12,646 nt of DNA from DATMMS01 sp036824145 (GTDB lineage Bacteria > Chloroflexota > Dormibacteria > DASZGP01), in contig DAITAT010000050.1 of NCBI GenBank assembly GCA_036824145.1, positions 1 to 12,646 of the forward strand, written 5' to 3'. The translations under genes and the position numbers were made by a program. Positions 1-6,761 of the stretch are shown piece after piece. Positions within the stretch are counted from its first letter, which is position 1, and the number at the start of each line of letters is the position of its first letter. The notes below the pieces were generated by a model. It saw only the letters and a program-made list of their open reading frames with translations, had not been told where the DNA came from and did no database searches.

Positions 1-458
1 TGCAGGAGCTCGCCGGTATCGCAGCCTCGCCACGGGTCACCCACCTGATGATCGGCGAGGTTGACCTTGCCGCGGATCTGGGGATCATTCCGTCAGCGGA
101 TGACCGCGAGCTCTTCCCCATCCGCATCCAGCTGGTAGTCGCCTCTGCCGCCGCTGGATTGGCCCCGCCGACGGGGCCAGTGCTGGTCGACATCCGCGAC
201 CTGGGCGGTCTCAAGCGCAGCACTGAATCTCTGCGTCGACAGGGCTTCGGAGCTCGCTCCGCCTTGCACCCCGACCAGGTGCCGGTAATCGAGGCGGTTT
301 TCACGCCGTCGCCAGAGGAGGTGAGGCATGCGCGTGCGCTGCTGGCGAGTCATGACGGACAGGGCGGTGGACTTGACGCCGGGGGCAAGTTCGTCGATGA
401 GGCAGTGCTCAGGTCCGCCCGGCGCACGGTGGCCGGCGCCGACCGTCTTGGCCTTTAG
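1..458 (+). CDS. HpcH/HpaI aldolase / CitE-type acyl-CoA lyase, 3' part only
   Basis: This is the C-terminal part (about 152 residues) of a citrate-lyase-beta-like protein. The open frame runs in from the left edge (first full codon at base 3), so the true start lies outside the window and the ATG at 48 is internal. Family hallmarks are the GEVDLAADLGI segment, which matches the acidic metal-binding stretch before the last third of CitE proteins, and GFGARSALHPDQVPVIEAVF, which matches the conserved 'GF.GK..IHP.Q...n..F' block. A GGKFVDEAV tail follows. Family members are cytoplasmic Mg-dependent TIM-barrel enzymes that cleave malyl-, citramalyl- or related beta-hydroxyacyl-CoA thioesters. 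The exact substrate cannot be told from this fragment. The gene ends 56 bases before the convergent end of the importer operon. Any link with the CoA-transferase at 7625 is inference only. Confidence 0.85.
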   Translation, partial: QELAGIAASPRVTHLMIGEVDLAADLGIIPSADDRELFPIRIQLVVASAAAGLAPPTGPVLVDIRDLGGLKRSTESLRRQGFGARSALHPDQVPVIEAVFTPSPEEVRHARALLASHDGQGGGLDAGGKFVDEAVLRSARRTVAGADRLGL

Positions 459-514
459 CCAGGAGGCCGAGTCGTCCCGAGGGCTTGGGAACAGTGAAGC
501 TAAAGTACGCTGGG

Positions 515-1219
515 TCAGACTAGCAAGTGGCGCCGTGCCAGCTCTTCGTCAGCTCGAAACTCGGTGACGCTCCCGCTAAATGCCACCCGGCCTTCCGCGA
601 GCAGGGTGACGGAATCAGCCAGCTCAAGCGCGAATTCACTGTCCTGTTCCGCGATGACGATGGTCACCTGGGTCTGTTCCCGGAGCCTCTTGACGGCATC
701 CTCCACCTGGTCGACTATGACCGGCGCGAGGCCCTCGGAGGGTTCGTCGAGAAGTAGCAAGCGCGGGTTGCCGCCCATCGCGCGCGCGATGGCGAGCAGT
801 TGCTGCTCACCGCCGCTGAGCTCGCGACCGCGGCGACCGAGGAGCGGGTACAGGGTGGGGAAAACATCGATGACCTGCTTCAAGGGTATCGGGGGGCGCC
901 CCTTGCTCGCACCGTTCCGGCCGAGCTCCAGGTTCTCCTCCACGGTCAGGCCGGCCAGGATCCGCCGGTCTTCGGGTACCAGCTGGATCCCGGCGCGAGC
1001 GCGGGCATGGGTGGCCGAATTGGCGAGGTCGTTGCCCATAAAGGTCAGGGTGCCGGTGGTGCGGACGCCGGCTCGCACGATCGACCGCAAAAGGGTGGAC
1101 TTACCGGCGCCATTGCGCCCAAGTAGAGCAGCGGTCGTCCCGACACCGACGCTGAAGTCAACCTCGAACAGGGCCTGCGCAGCGCCGTAGTACGCGCGCA
1201 GGTTACTGACCTGCAGCAT
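515..1219 (-). CDS. livF: Branched-chain amino acid-type ABC transporter ATP-binding protein (LivF-like)
   Basis: This is one of the two cytoplasmic ATPases of a HAAT-type (Liv) importer, 234 residues, normal for LivF. Visible motifs are Walker A GRNGAGKST (residues 34-42), the signature LSGGE (134-138), Walker B LLLLDE (154-159) and the D-loop SEGLAP. At the switch position there is Gln192 (IAEQD), where most ABC ATPases have His; EQN/EQD is usual in LivF proteins. I chose ATG at 1219 because MLQVSNLRAYYG is the canonical LivF N-terminus. An in-frame GTG at 1255, overlapping the end of livG by 11 bases, would add 12 residues and cannot be excluded, since neither start has a strong ribosome site. 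It is the last gene of the six-gene operon. Specificity comes from the binding protein, so 'branched-chain amino acid' is a family label rather than the substrate. Confidence 0.95.
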   Translation of the reverse strand: MLQVSNLRAYYGAAQALFEVDFSVGVGTTAALLGRNGAGKSTLLRSIVRAGVRTTGTLTFMGNDLANSATHARARAGIQLVPEDRRILAGLTVEENLELGRNGASKGRPPIPLKQVIDVFPTLYPLLGRRGRELSGGEQQLLAIARAMGGNPRLLLLDEPSEGLAPVIVDQVEDAVKRLREQTQVTIVIAEQDSEFALELADSVTLLAEGRVAFSGSVTEFRADEELARRHLLV

Positions 1220-1244
1220 CGGCTCAACCGCGCCCTGGGCGTGC

Positions 1245-2000
1245 TCAGCGACCACGGCGGCGCCCCAGGTAGATTTCGGCGACCTCCGGGCGGTTACGCA
1301 CGTCTTCCGGCGACCCGGACACAAGGAGGCGTCCGCGGTGCATCACGGTCAGCACCTCCGCCAACCTGAAGACGACGTTCATGTCGTGCTCGGTCAGCAA
1401 CACGGTCAGCCCGCGTTCTTTGTGGAGGCGAGCGACCAGGTCGACGGTGGCCTCGGTCTCCTCGGGCGACATTCCGGCGGTCGGCTCGTCGAGGAGAAGA
1501 GCACGCGCGCTTAGGCTCAGGGCCATGCCGATTTCAAGCCGCTTGCGGTCGCCCTGCGCCAGCTGGCCCGCCACCCGATCCTCCAGGGCTCCCATGCCGA
1601 CAGCAGCAAGCGCATCCCGCGAGGCCCGCAGGCTTTCCGCGTCGCCCGCCGGGCGCCAGAAGACCTTGGTGAGGCGGCGTGACGCCAGCACTGCCATCAG
1701 GGCGTTCTCTAACACGGTCAGTCGCGGAAACACCCGCGCCACCTGGAAAGCGCGCGCCAGCCCGATGTGAACCCGCCGGTGCGCCGGCCAGTCGGTCACG
1801 TCGTGATCCCCCAGGCGAATCGTCCCGCGCACCGGCCGGTGCTCGCCGCTGATGACGCCGAAGAGTGTTGATTTCCCTGCCCCGTTGGGCCCGATCACGG
1901 CATGCAGCTGCCCCGGGGGGACGGTGAGGCTCACATCGTTGAGGGCCAGCACGCCGCCGTAACGCACCTCGACTCCGCGGACCTCGAGGCCCAGGCTCAC
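1245..2000 (-). CDS. livG: Branched-chain amino acid-type ABC transporter ATP-binding protein (LivG-like)
   Basis: This is the second ATPase of the importer, 251 residues. Walker A is GPNGAGKST (37-45), the Q-loop Gln is in AFQVARVF (Gln86), the degenerate LivG-type signature is LAQGDRKRLEIG (147-158), Walker B is ALLLDE (167-172) and the H-loop is TEHD (His205). The C-terminal EIYLG is the usual LivG ending. The start is GTG at 2000, overlapping the stop of the upstream permease gene as GTGA (4 bases), which implies translational coupling. It would pair with LivF under the LivH/LivM permeases. The ATPase looks functional, with no missing catalytic residue. Confidence 0.96.
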   Translation of the reverse strand: MSLGLEVRGVEVRYGGVLALNDVSLTVPPGQLHAVIGPNGAGKSTLFGVISGEHRPVRGTIRLGDHDVTDWPAHRRVHIGLARAFQVARVFPRLTVLENALMAVLASRRLTKVFWRPAGDAESLRASRDALAAVGMGALEDRVAGQLAQGDRKRLEIGMALSLSARALLLDEPTAGMSPEETEATVDLVARLHKERGLTVLLTEHDMNVVFRLAEVLTVMHRGRLLVSGSPEDVRNRPEVAEIYLGRRRGR

Positions 2001-2977
2001 GGCCGCGCCTTCCGCTCGCGGCGAACTCTCGCAAAGGCCCTGCGGAGCAGGGTTCGCGCTACTGCCGGGGCACTGACGGCGCCCCCGGGCAGGAAGATGA
2101 GAAACCCCAGGAAGACGAGTCCCAGATACACGTTGAAGGCCGGGGTGACGTGGCCGAGCTCGTGCAGCAGGTAGGTGAAAATCACGGCTCCCAGCGCCGG
2201 CCCGTAGAAACTGTGCATGCCACCGATCAAGGCCATAATGATCGGGTTGCCGGACTGGGTCCAGTACATCACGTCCGGGGTCACGATCTGGCTCGCGTAC
2301 GCGAAGAGCGAGCCGGCGAGCCCGGCGCCAAACCCGGCCAGCGTGAACGCCGCCACCCGGTACATGCGCAGGTCAAGGCCCAGGAAAGCCGCCCGGCGCG
2401 GGTCCTCCCTGATCGCTTGGAGCGCATGCCCGAACGGAGACCCGATAACGACGCGATACCCGGCGATCCCCGCCGCGACGCAGGCTACAAGCAGGTACCA
2501 GTAGACGCGATTGCGACTCAACTCGATGGGACCGAGATCGACGCGAGAGATCGCTGGGATCCCGTTCTCACCACCCAGCACGGGGGCGTGAAAGACGAGG
2601 GTGTACACCCCCTGAGCGATCGCCAGGGTCAGCATCGAGAATGCGATACCCGTGGCGCGCACCGTGACCAGGCCGGCGGCCGCGGCCGCCAACCCGCCAC
2701 CGGTGGTGCCAGCCAGGACCACAACCGGGGTCGGCAAGCCATGCTGGGCCATCAACGCGGTGATATAGGCGCCTATGCCGAAATACGCGGCCTGTCCAAA
2801 GCTTGGGATGTCGGCGTAACCCAGGAGCACATTGACGCTGACAGCGAAGAGTATTTGCACCGCGATCGTCTCCCACAGGAACAGCCCGCTGCCGCTTGCG
2901 TACAGCGGCAGAGTGAGTGCGAGCGCGGTCACCGCGAGCCCCACGGCCCAGGTGACCGCGCGGCGGCGCCCGGGCAT
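1997..2977 (-). CDS. livM: Branched-chain amino acid-type ABC transporter permease (LivM-like)
   Basis: This integral membrane permease of 326 residues is mostly hydrophobic, with several transmembrane stretches (for example residues 8-30, 35-52 and 85-110). It carries the LivM signature block GYADIPSFGQAAYFGIGAY (53-71; canonical 'G...S.G.AA..GiGAY'). It also has a cytoplasmic coupling loop, GSPFGHALQAIREDPRRA, of the usual 'S.fGral.AiReN..rA' type that docks on the ATPases. The C-terminus is Arg-rich (LLRRAFARVRRERKARP). Its ATG at 2977 shares one base with the stop of the LivH gene (TGATG), and its own stop overlaps livG. With LivH it should form the transmembrane channel of the importer. 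Confidence 0.95.
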   Translation of the reverse strand: MPGRRRAVTWAVGLAVTALALTLPLYASGSGLFLWETIAVQILFAVSVNVLLGYADIPSFGQAAYFGIGAYITALMAQHGLPTPVVVLAGTTGGGLAAAAAGLVTVRATGIAFSMLTLAIAQGVYTLVFHAPVLGGENGIPAISRVDLGPIELSRNRVYWYLLVACVAAGIAGYRVVIGSPFGHALQAIREDPRRAAFLGLDLRMYRVAAFTLAGFGAGLAGSLFAYASQIVTPDVMYWTQSGNPIIMALIGGMHSFYGPALGAVIFTYLLHELGHVTPAFNVYLGLVFLGFLIFLPGGAVSAPAVARTLLRRAFARVRRERKARP

Positions 2978-3855
2978 CAGAGCGCGTCCGAGTCGATGCG
3001 CCCGAGTAGGCCCTGGGGCCGCACCAGGAGCACTGCGACCAGCGCGATGTAAACACTGAAGTCGGCGAGGGCCGGCGCGTAGTGCACCAGCTCACTATTC
3101 AGCAGCCCCAGCCCAAGCGCGGCGACCAGCGACCCTGGAATACTGCCGAGACCCCCGATGATGACGACAGCGAAGGCCTCGATGATGAAGATGATGGCGA
3201 TGTCCGGCGTGAGTCCGAGGGTTGGGGCGGCCAGCGCCCCACCAAGCCCTGCAAGAAAGATCCCGAGCGCGAACATCGGCACGAAGACCGCATTGATGTT
3301 GATGCCAAGCAAGGAGGCGGTGTAGCGATCCTCGGCGACCGCGCGAACCCTCCTCCCATATGGTGTGTGGTTGACGAGGAGCTGCAACCCGACGGCCACC
3401 ATGGCCCCCACCGCAAACAGGACGAGGTCGTACGCGGGCACCTCGCCGCCGCCGAAGCGCATCAGCGCGGAGAAGCTGGACGGCACGGCCTGGGAGCGTG
3501 GCGAGAGTCCCCAGCCCAACTGCCCGAGGCCCTGCAGGACGAGCAAGAGCGCGAAGGTTCCCAGCAGCGAGTTGACCGGGCGCAGCGTGTACAGGCGGCG
3601 GAAGACCGTTGCCTCGCTGGCAGTTCCCACCGCGGCAACGGCGAGCCCGGCGCCAGCGGCAATGACGAGGAATGTGGCGCCATCGGTCGCTCGACCGCCG
3701 AGAACTTGGTAGAGGAGGTACGCACCGAGCATGAAGAACCCGCCGTGGGCGAAGTTGAGGATGCGCAGGACCCCGAAGATCAGGGTCAGCCCGCTCGCGA
3801 TCAGGAACAGCAGGACCCCGTCGGCAAGACCCGACGCCAGGATGTTGATGCTCAC
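2977..3855 (-). CDS. livH: Branched-chain amino acid-type ABC transporter permease (LivH-like)
   Basis: This is the first permease subunit, 292 residues, a typical LivH length. The diagnostic NFAHG motif is at residues 34-38 within GVLRILNFAHGGFFMLGAY. The coupling loop is HTPYGRRVRAVAEDRYTASLLGI, followed by NAVFVPMFALGIFLAGLGG, another conserved LivH block. The C-terminus LLVRPQGLLGR is also typical. The start is GTG at 3855, overlapping the flavoprotein stop as GTGA. The overlap shows the flavoprotein and permease are translated together, which argues that the flavoprotein belongs to the transport locus. Confidence 0.95.
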   Translation of the reverse strand: MSINILASGLADGVLLFLIASGLTLIFGVLRILNFAHGGFFMLGAYLLYQVLGGRATDGATFLVIAAGAGLAVAAVGTASEATVFRRLYTLRPVNSLLGTFALLLVLQGLGQLGWGLSPRSQAVPSSFSALMRFGGGEVPAYDLVLFAVGAMVAVGLQLLVNHTPYGRRVRAVAEDRYTASLLGININAVFVPMFALGIFLAGLGGALAAPTLGLTPDIAIIFIIEAFAVVIIGGLGSIPGSLVAALGLGLLNSELVHYAPALADFSVYIALVAVLLVRPQGLLGRIDSDAL

Positions 3856-5225
3856 CGGGGCGCGCCCGACGGGCCTCCTTCGTCGGCCCCGGCGAGGTAG
3901 CCCAGCACTGCCGCTGCGGTCAGACCGTTGCCGGCCATGTAGCCGGCTGCGCCGTGGCCCGACACCCCGGCCGCGGTGCCGCCCGCGGCGTAAAGTCCAG
4001 GCACAACCGCACCGTTCGGGCGCAACACGCGGGCCCTGGCGTCAACACGCAGGCCACCCTGGGTATGAAAGAGCGCGCCCGAGACGCGGACCGCGTACAG
4101 GGGCGGTTGCAGCCGGCGGTGATGGCGGCGCCCGAAGCGGTCCTCCTTGGCGTCATCGTGTGAACGCTCCATCTCCGTGAACTCGCGCTCGAGCGACGCC
4201 AGCGGCAGCCCGGTGCGCGACGCCAGCTGCGCCAGGCCGGAACACTCACGCACCACCCCGGCCGCCAGGCTCTCCTGGAAGTCCTCGTAGATCATCGCCG
4301 CCCGGTAGCTCTGGCCGTCGAAGACCTCCCAGGCCAGGTTCCCGGACTGCTGAGAGACGAGAACTGCGAACTCCGAATAGCCGACCGACTCATCCCCGAA
4401 ACGGTTACCCTCGCTGTTGAACATCGCGCCGCCGGTGCCAATCAGGATGAAAGGTAGCAGCGTGCCCGCATCCGGGGAGATGGAACAGTGGCCCTGGTAG
4501 GCGTCCATCGTGGCCACGCCGGCCCCGACCTCCAGTCCCCAGGCGATGCCGGCGCCATCGCTGCCCGGGCCTCCGAAATAGACCGCGGAGGCGATCTCCG
4601 GGATGTAGCGGAGAACCCAATCGGTGTTCGCTCCGAAGCCATTAACTGCCAGGATGACGCGTCCCGAGGTGAGTGCTTCCGGAGGGCTACCCTCCGGTGC
4701 AGCTAGGACGCCGACAACATCTCCGTGGTCGCCCTGCAGGAGACCACTGACCGCCATGCCGCTGACCAGGTCGATGTTGGAGCGCTTGCGGACTTCAGCC
4801 AGGAGGGCTTCGACGAGGTAGCGGCCCTTGCGGGCCTCTGGCCCGTGCGCGCGGTTGATCGTGTGACCCGGGAACGGTAGGTCGGGGATGTAGGCGAGCG
4901 GAGCGCCCCACCGATCCGAAGCCACGTCGACAACGATCGGGGCCGTAGTGGCTACGGCCCGGACAAGCTCCGGGTCAGACTGCCCTCGGTTCTTCCGCGT
5001 GAGGTCGGCAATATAGCGCTCGGCGGAGTCGTGGACACCCAAATGGGCCTGGGCGCTGGTACCACCCGCCGTGATCAGGCCGGTCGAGCGACCCGTGTTG
5101 GCATTGTCGGCGAATCGTCTGTCGCGCTCGAGCACCATGACCGTGCGGCCCTCATCTGCGGCCGCCAGGGCGGCGAAAAGGCCTGCCGCTCCCGCGCCGG
5201 CGATGGCTACGTCAACGTCGCTCAC
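3852..5225 (-). CDS. FAD-dependent dehydrogenase/reductase, fumarate reductase flavoprotein-like (FAD_binding_2)
   Basis: This is a soluble flavoprotein of 457 residues. The N-terminal dinucleotide fold has GAGAAG (10-15) with the ribose-binding Glu33 (VMVLERD). A substrate or capping domain follows. The C-terminal part returns to the FAD site with GGLRVDARARVL, VPGLYAAGGTAAGV and SGHGAAGYMAGNGL, typical of fumarate reductase/succinate dehydrogenase flavoprotein-like and 3-ketosteroid dehydrogenase-like enzymes. It has no signal peptide or heme motif and is short, like the free-standing cytoplasmic members (for example tricarballylate dehydrogenase TcuA). Family chemistry is alpha,beta-desaturation or reduction next to a carboxylate or carbonyl. 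The substrate is unknown. The start is GTG at 5225 with only a weak upstream purine run; the fold begins at once, so a later start is unlikely. No Fe-S or cytochrome partner gene is in the window. It lies between the binding-protein and permease genes of the importer operon, which is unusual. Confidence 0.88.
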   Translation of the reverse strand: MSDVDVAIAGAGAAGLFAALAAADEGRTVMVLERDRRFADNANTGRSTGLITAGGTSAQAHLGVHDSAERYIADLTRKNRGQSDPELVRAVATTAPIVVDVASDRWGAPLAYIPDLPFPGHTINRAHGPEARKGRYLVEALLAEVRKRSNIDLVSGMAVSGLLQGDHGDVVGVLAAPEGSPPEALTSGRVILAVNGFGANTDWVLRYIPEIASAVYFGGPGSDGAGIAWGLEVGAGVATMDAYQGHCSISPDAGTLLPFILIGTGGAMFNSEGNRFGDESVGYSEFAVLVSQQSGNLAWEVFDGQSYRAAMIYEDFQESLAAGVVRECSGLAQLASRTGLPLASLEREFTEMERSHDDAKEDRFGRRHHRRLQPPLYAVRVSGALFHTQGGLRVDARARVLRPNGAVVPGLYAAGGTAAGVSGHGAAGYMAGNGLTAAAVLGYLAGADEGGPSGAPR

Positions 5226-5264
5226 AGGTACGCCCTCGTGAGCGCCTGGCCTCTTGCCTCGGCG

Positions 5265-6506
5265 CTACTGGAGACCCGGCATCGTCCCGGCTGGTGGGAT
5301 CGACGTCGCGCTGGGGCACATGTATCCCTTGGCAGCCGTGCCGTCGCCCTTGCACGTGAATGCGGTCGTGGGACTTACTAAGGCATGGTCAGATGCGCGG
5401 AAATAGACGTCACCTTTCGCGGTCGTGAAATGTAGGCCGGGGAGTACCTTGAGCACAGCCGCACCATCCATCGACCCGGCCTTCTTCATCGCCGCGGCCG
5501 CAGCCTGGACGGCGGTGAAACCCTCATACGCCCACGAGTCGGGGGTGGCCCCAGCGTTCGCTTTCCCGTAGTCGGTCACGAATTTCTTGTTGCTATCGGT
5601 GGTGTAGGCGGTCGAATAGTAGTCGTACAGGTAGTCGAGTTGCGGCCCATCAGCCGCGAGGGCCTCAGACGTCGGTTCCGACCCGGCGATGGCAAGGATG
5701 ACCTTGAAGTGCTCGCTCAACTTGTAGCTGGCCGCCTGCTTATAGAAGCTCACCGCGCCTCCGCCGAAGGAGAAGCTGTAGAGCCCGTGGTTGGAGCCGC
5801 TCGGTGCGGCCGCAGTAAGAGACGTGATGAAGGGTGCGAACTGGGTGGTGTTCAGCGGGAAGAAGACCTCTTTGCCGAACTTGGCGGTCGTCACGCGCGT
5901 CGCGAGAGCTCTCTTGAAGTCGTCCCAGAATGCATGGCCGGTCGCGTAGTCGTAGGCCGCGACGTCCCAGGTGTCGATCGAGGCGTACTTCTTCTGGACG
6001 TACCCGGCGGCGGCGTTCGCGTATTGGACAGTGCTCGGCGAAATCTGGAAATAGTTCTTGCTGAGCTTGTCAGTGGTCAGGGTGATGGCATTGCACGAGG
6101 ATGAAACGAACGCGATGTCATTCTGCTCGGCGATGGGGTTGGCGCCCAGGCAGTCTGGAGTCACAGTCCCGCCAAGTACCACCCCGATCTTGGCGTCGGC
6201 GAATTCGCGCATCGCCGACACCGTCACGTCAGCCTTGGCCTGCTCATCCTTGACGACCAGCTCGAGTGGGTGTCCGTTGACGCCGCCAGAGGCTTTGATC
6301 TCGTCGACCGCGACCTGGGCACCCGCCTTCGTGTCGGTGCCGATGCGAGCATTGCTCCCCGACAGCGTCGCCAGGAGGCCGACTTTGTAGGGGGTGCCGG
6401 TGGCCGGCCCGCTCGGCGCGCCTGTGGTCGCGCTGCCGCAGCCGGCAAGCACGAGAGCGCCGGTGCCCAGCACCATCCACAACTTCCGTGGATTCCAGTA
6501 ACTCAT
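5265..6506 (-). CDS. ABC transporter substrate-binding lipoprotein (LivK-type, periplasmic-binding fold I)
   Basis: This 413-residue extracytoplasmic solute receptor is the first gene of the importer operon. The N-terminus has positive residues (NPRK), a hydrophobic core and the lipobox LAGC, with the lipidated Cys at 23. A Gly/Ser/Thr/Pro-rich linker follows, then the mature domain starting PYKVGLLATLSGSNARIG, the usual opening of Liv-type receptors ('vG...plTG...'). TKAGAQVAVDEIKASGGVNG and PIAEQNDIAFVSSSC are further family landmarks. Four Cys follow the lipobox: two in the N-terminal lobe (TPDC, SSSC) and two close to the C-terminus (TFTCKGDG and YMCPS), which could form disulfides. ATG at 6506 follows a strong ribosome site. 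Ligands of this family range from amino acids to amides, urea and aromatic acids, so the substrate cannot be assigned. The downstream flavoprotein gene starts after a 39-base gap. Confidence 0.93.
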   Translation of the reverse strand: MSYWNPRKLWMVLGTGALVLAGCGSATTGAPSGPATGTPYKVGLLATLSGSNARIGTDTKAGAQVAVDEIKASGGVNGHPLELVVKDEQAKADVTVSAMREFADAKIGVVLGGTVTPDCLGANPIAEQNDIAFVSSSCNAITLTTDKLSKNYFQISPSTVQYANAAAGYVQKKYASIDTWDVAAYDYATGHAFWDDFKRALATRVTTAKFGKEVFFPLNTTQFAPFITSLTAAAPSGSNHGLYSFSFGGGAVSFYKQAASYKLSEHFKVILAIAGSEPTSEALAADGPQLDYLYDYYSTAYTTDSNKKFVTDYGKANAGATPDSWAYEGFTAVQAAAAAMKKAGSMDGAAVLKVLPGLHFTTAKGDVYFRASDHALVSPTTAFTCKGDGTAAKGYMCPSATSIPPAGTMPGLQ

Positions 6507-6513
6507 GGGTGCA

Positions 6514-6523
6514 CTCCCCTCCC
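6514..6523 (-). promoter_or_regulatory. Ribosome binding site of the binding-protein gene
   Basis: On the minus strand the bases read GGGAGGGGAG, ending 7 bases before the ATG at 6506. This purine run is the strongest ribosome site in the importer operon. It supports that start and suggests high expression of the receptor relative to the downstream subunits. Confidence 0.75.
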
Positions 6524-6587
6524 GGCCTCGCCGGCGACGTCTGAGTGGAGCCGTCCCGATCTGCCAGACCCGACCCCGGGGCCAGAC

Positions 6588-6602
6588 CTTCGATAATCGG
6601 AA
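6588..6602. promoter_or_regulatory. Candidate IclR-family operator palindrome
   Basis: CTTCGATAATCGGAA contains a perfect CGAT-A-ATCG dyad (6591-6599) with partial extension on each side. As I recall the consensus, it matches 12 of 15 positions of the site described for the PcaR/PcaU/PobR/CatR subgroup of IclR regulators (GTTCGATAATCGCAC). It lies between the importer operon and the divergent iclR-type gene, just downstream of the predicted importer start site, where a bound protein could block transcription. The site is seen directly; that the neighbouring regulator binds it is inference. Confidence 0.5.
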
Positions 6603-6616
6603 CGGCGGTTCGCTGC

Positions 6617-6646
6617 ATTAAGGCACTCGGAGGGTGCTCATGTCAA
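6617..6646 (-). promoter_or_regulatory. Candidate promoter of the importer/flavoprotein operon
   Basis: On the minus strand a perfect TTGACA -35 hexamer (6646-6641) is followed after 18 bases by CTTAAT (6622-6617; four of six matches to TATAAT). Initiation near 6610 would give a leader of roughly 100 bases before the ATG at 6506. The predicted operator at 6588-6602 would then lie within the first transcribed bases. This is a sigma-70-like reading only. Confidence 0.45.
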
Positions 6647-6671
6647 ACGGATTCAAATACGCCTGCTCGCC

Positions 6672-6701
6672 TTGACACGCCCACTCGGCCAATGCCATCC
6701 T
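6672..6701 (+). promoter_or_regulatory. Candidate promoter of the iclR-catabolic operon
   Basis: A perfect TTGACA -35 hexamer lies at 6672-6677. The best -10 candidate is CATCCT (6696-6701, 18-base spacing, three of six consensus matches), so the -10 is weak and activation by a regulator would be plausible. The element faces away from the importer promoter, and the two TTGACA boxes lie 25 bases apart in opposite directions. The leader to the ATG at 6753 would be about 45 bases. Confidence 0.3.
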
Positions 6702-6747
6702 TTGCTCCATGGGAACACGTCCCGCTGAGGGGGACACACGCCTTTCA

Positions 6748-6761
6748 GTGACATGAGTCAC
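6748..6761. promoter_or_regulatory. Inverted repeat straddling the iclR-type start codon
   Basis: GTGAC-ATGA-GTCAC is a perfect 5-base inverted repeat with a 4-base spacer that contains the ATG. It could be an autoregulatory operator, or could explain why this gene lacks a well-placed Shine-Dalgarno sequence. Five-base arms can also occur by chance. Confidence 0.25.

Noticed and set aside
459..514. Possible bidirectional terminator between the convergent lyase and importer genes
   Set aside because: Only weak pairings were found (GCTT/AAGC at about 483-500, and a CCC/GGG with too small a loop), and there is no T-tract. Too weak to call.
2150..3052. Long plus-strand open frame (300 codons) opposite livM
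   Set aside because: Its translation is charged, low-complexity and without a family motif, while the minus strand encodes a clear permease with coupled start and stop. It is a high-GC shadow.
3082..3900. Plus-strand open frame (272 codons) opposite livH and the flavoprotein end
   Set aside because: It is Glu/Arg/Gln-rich nonsense complementary to hydrophobic membrane codons; the LivH motifs lie on the other strand.
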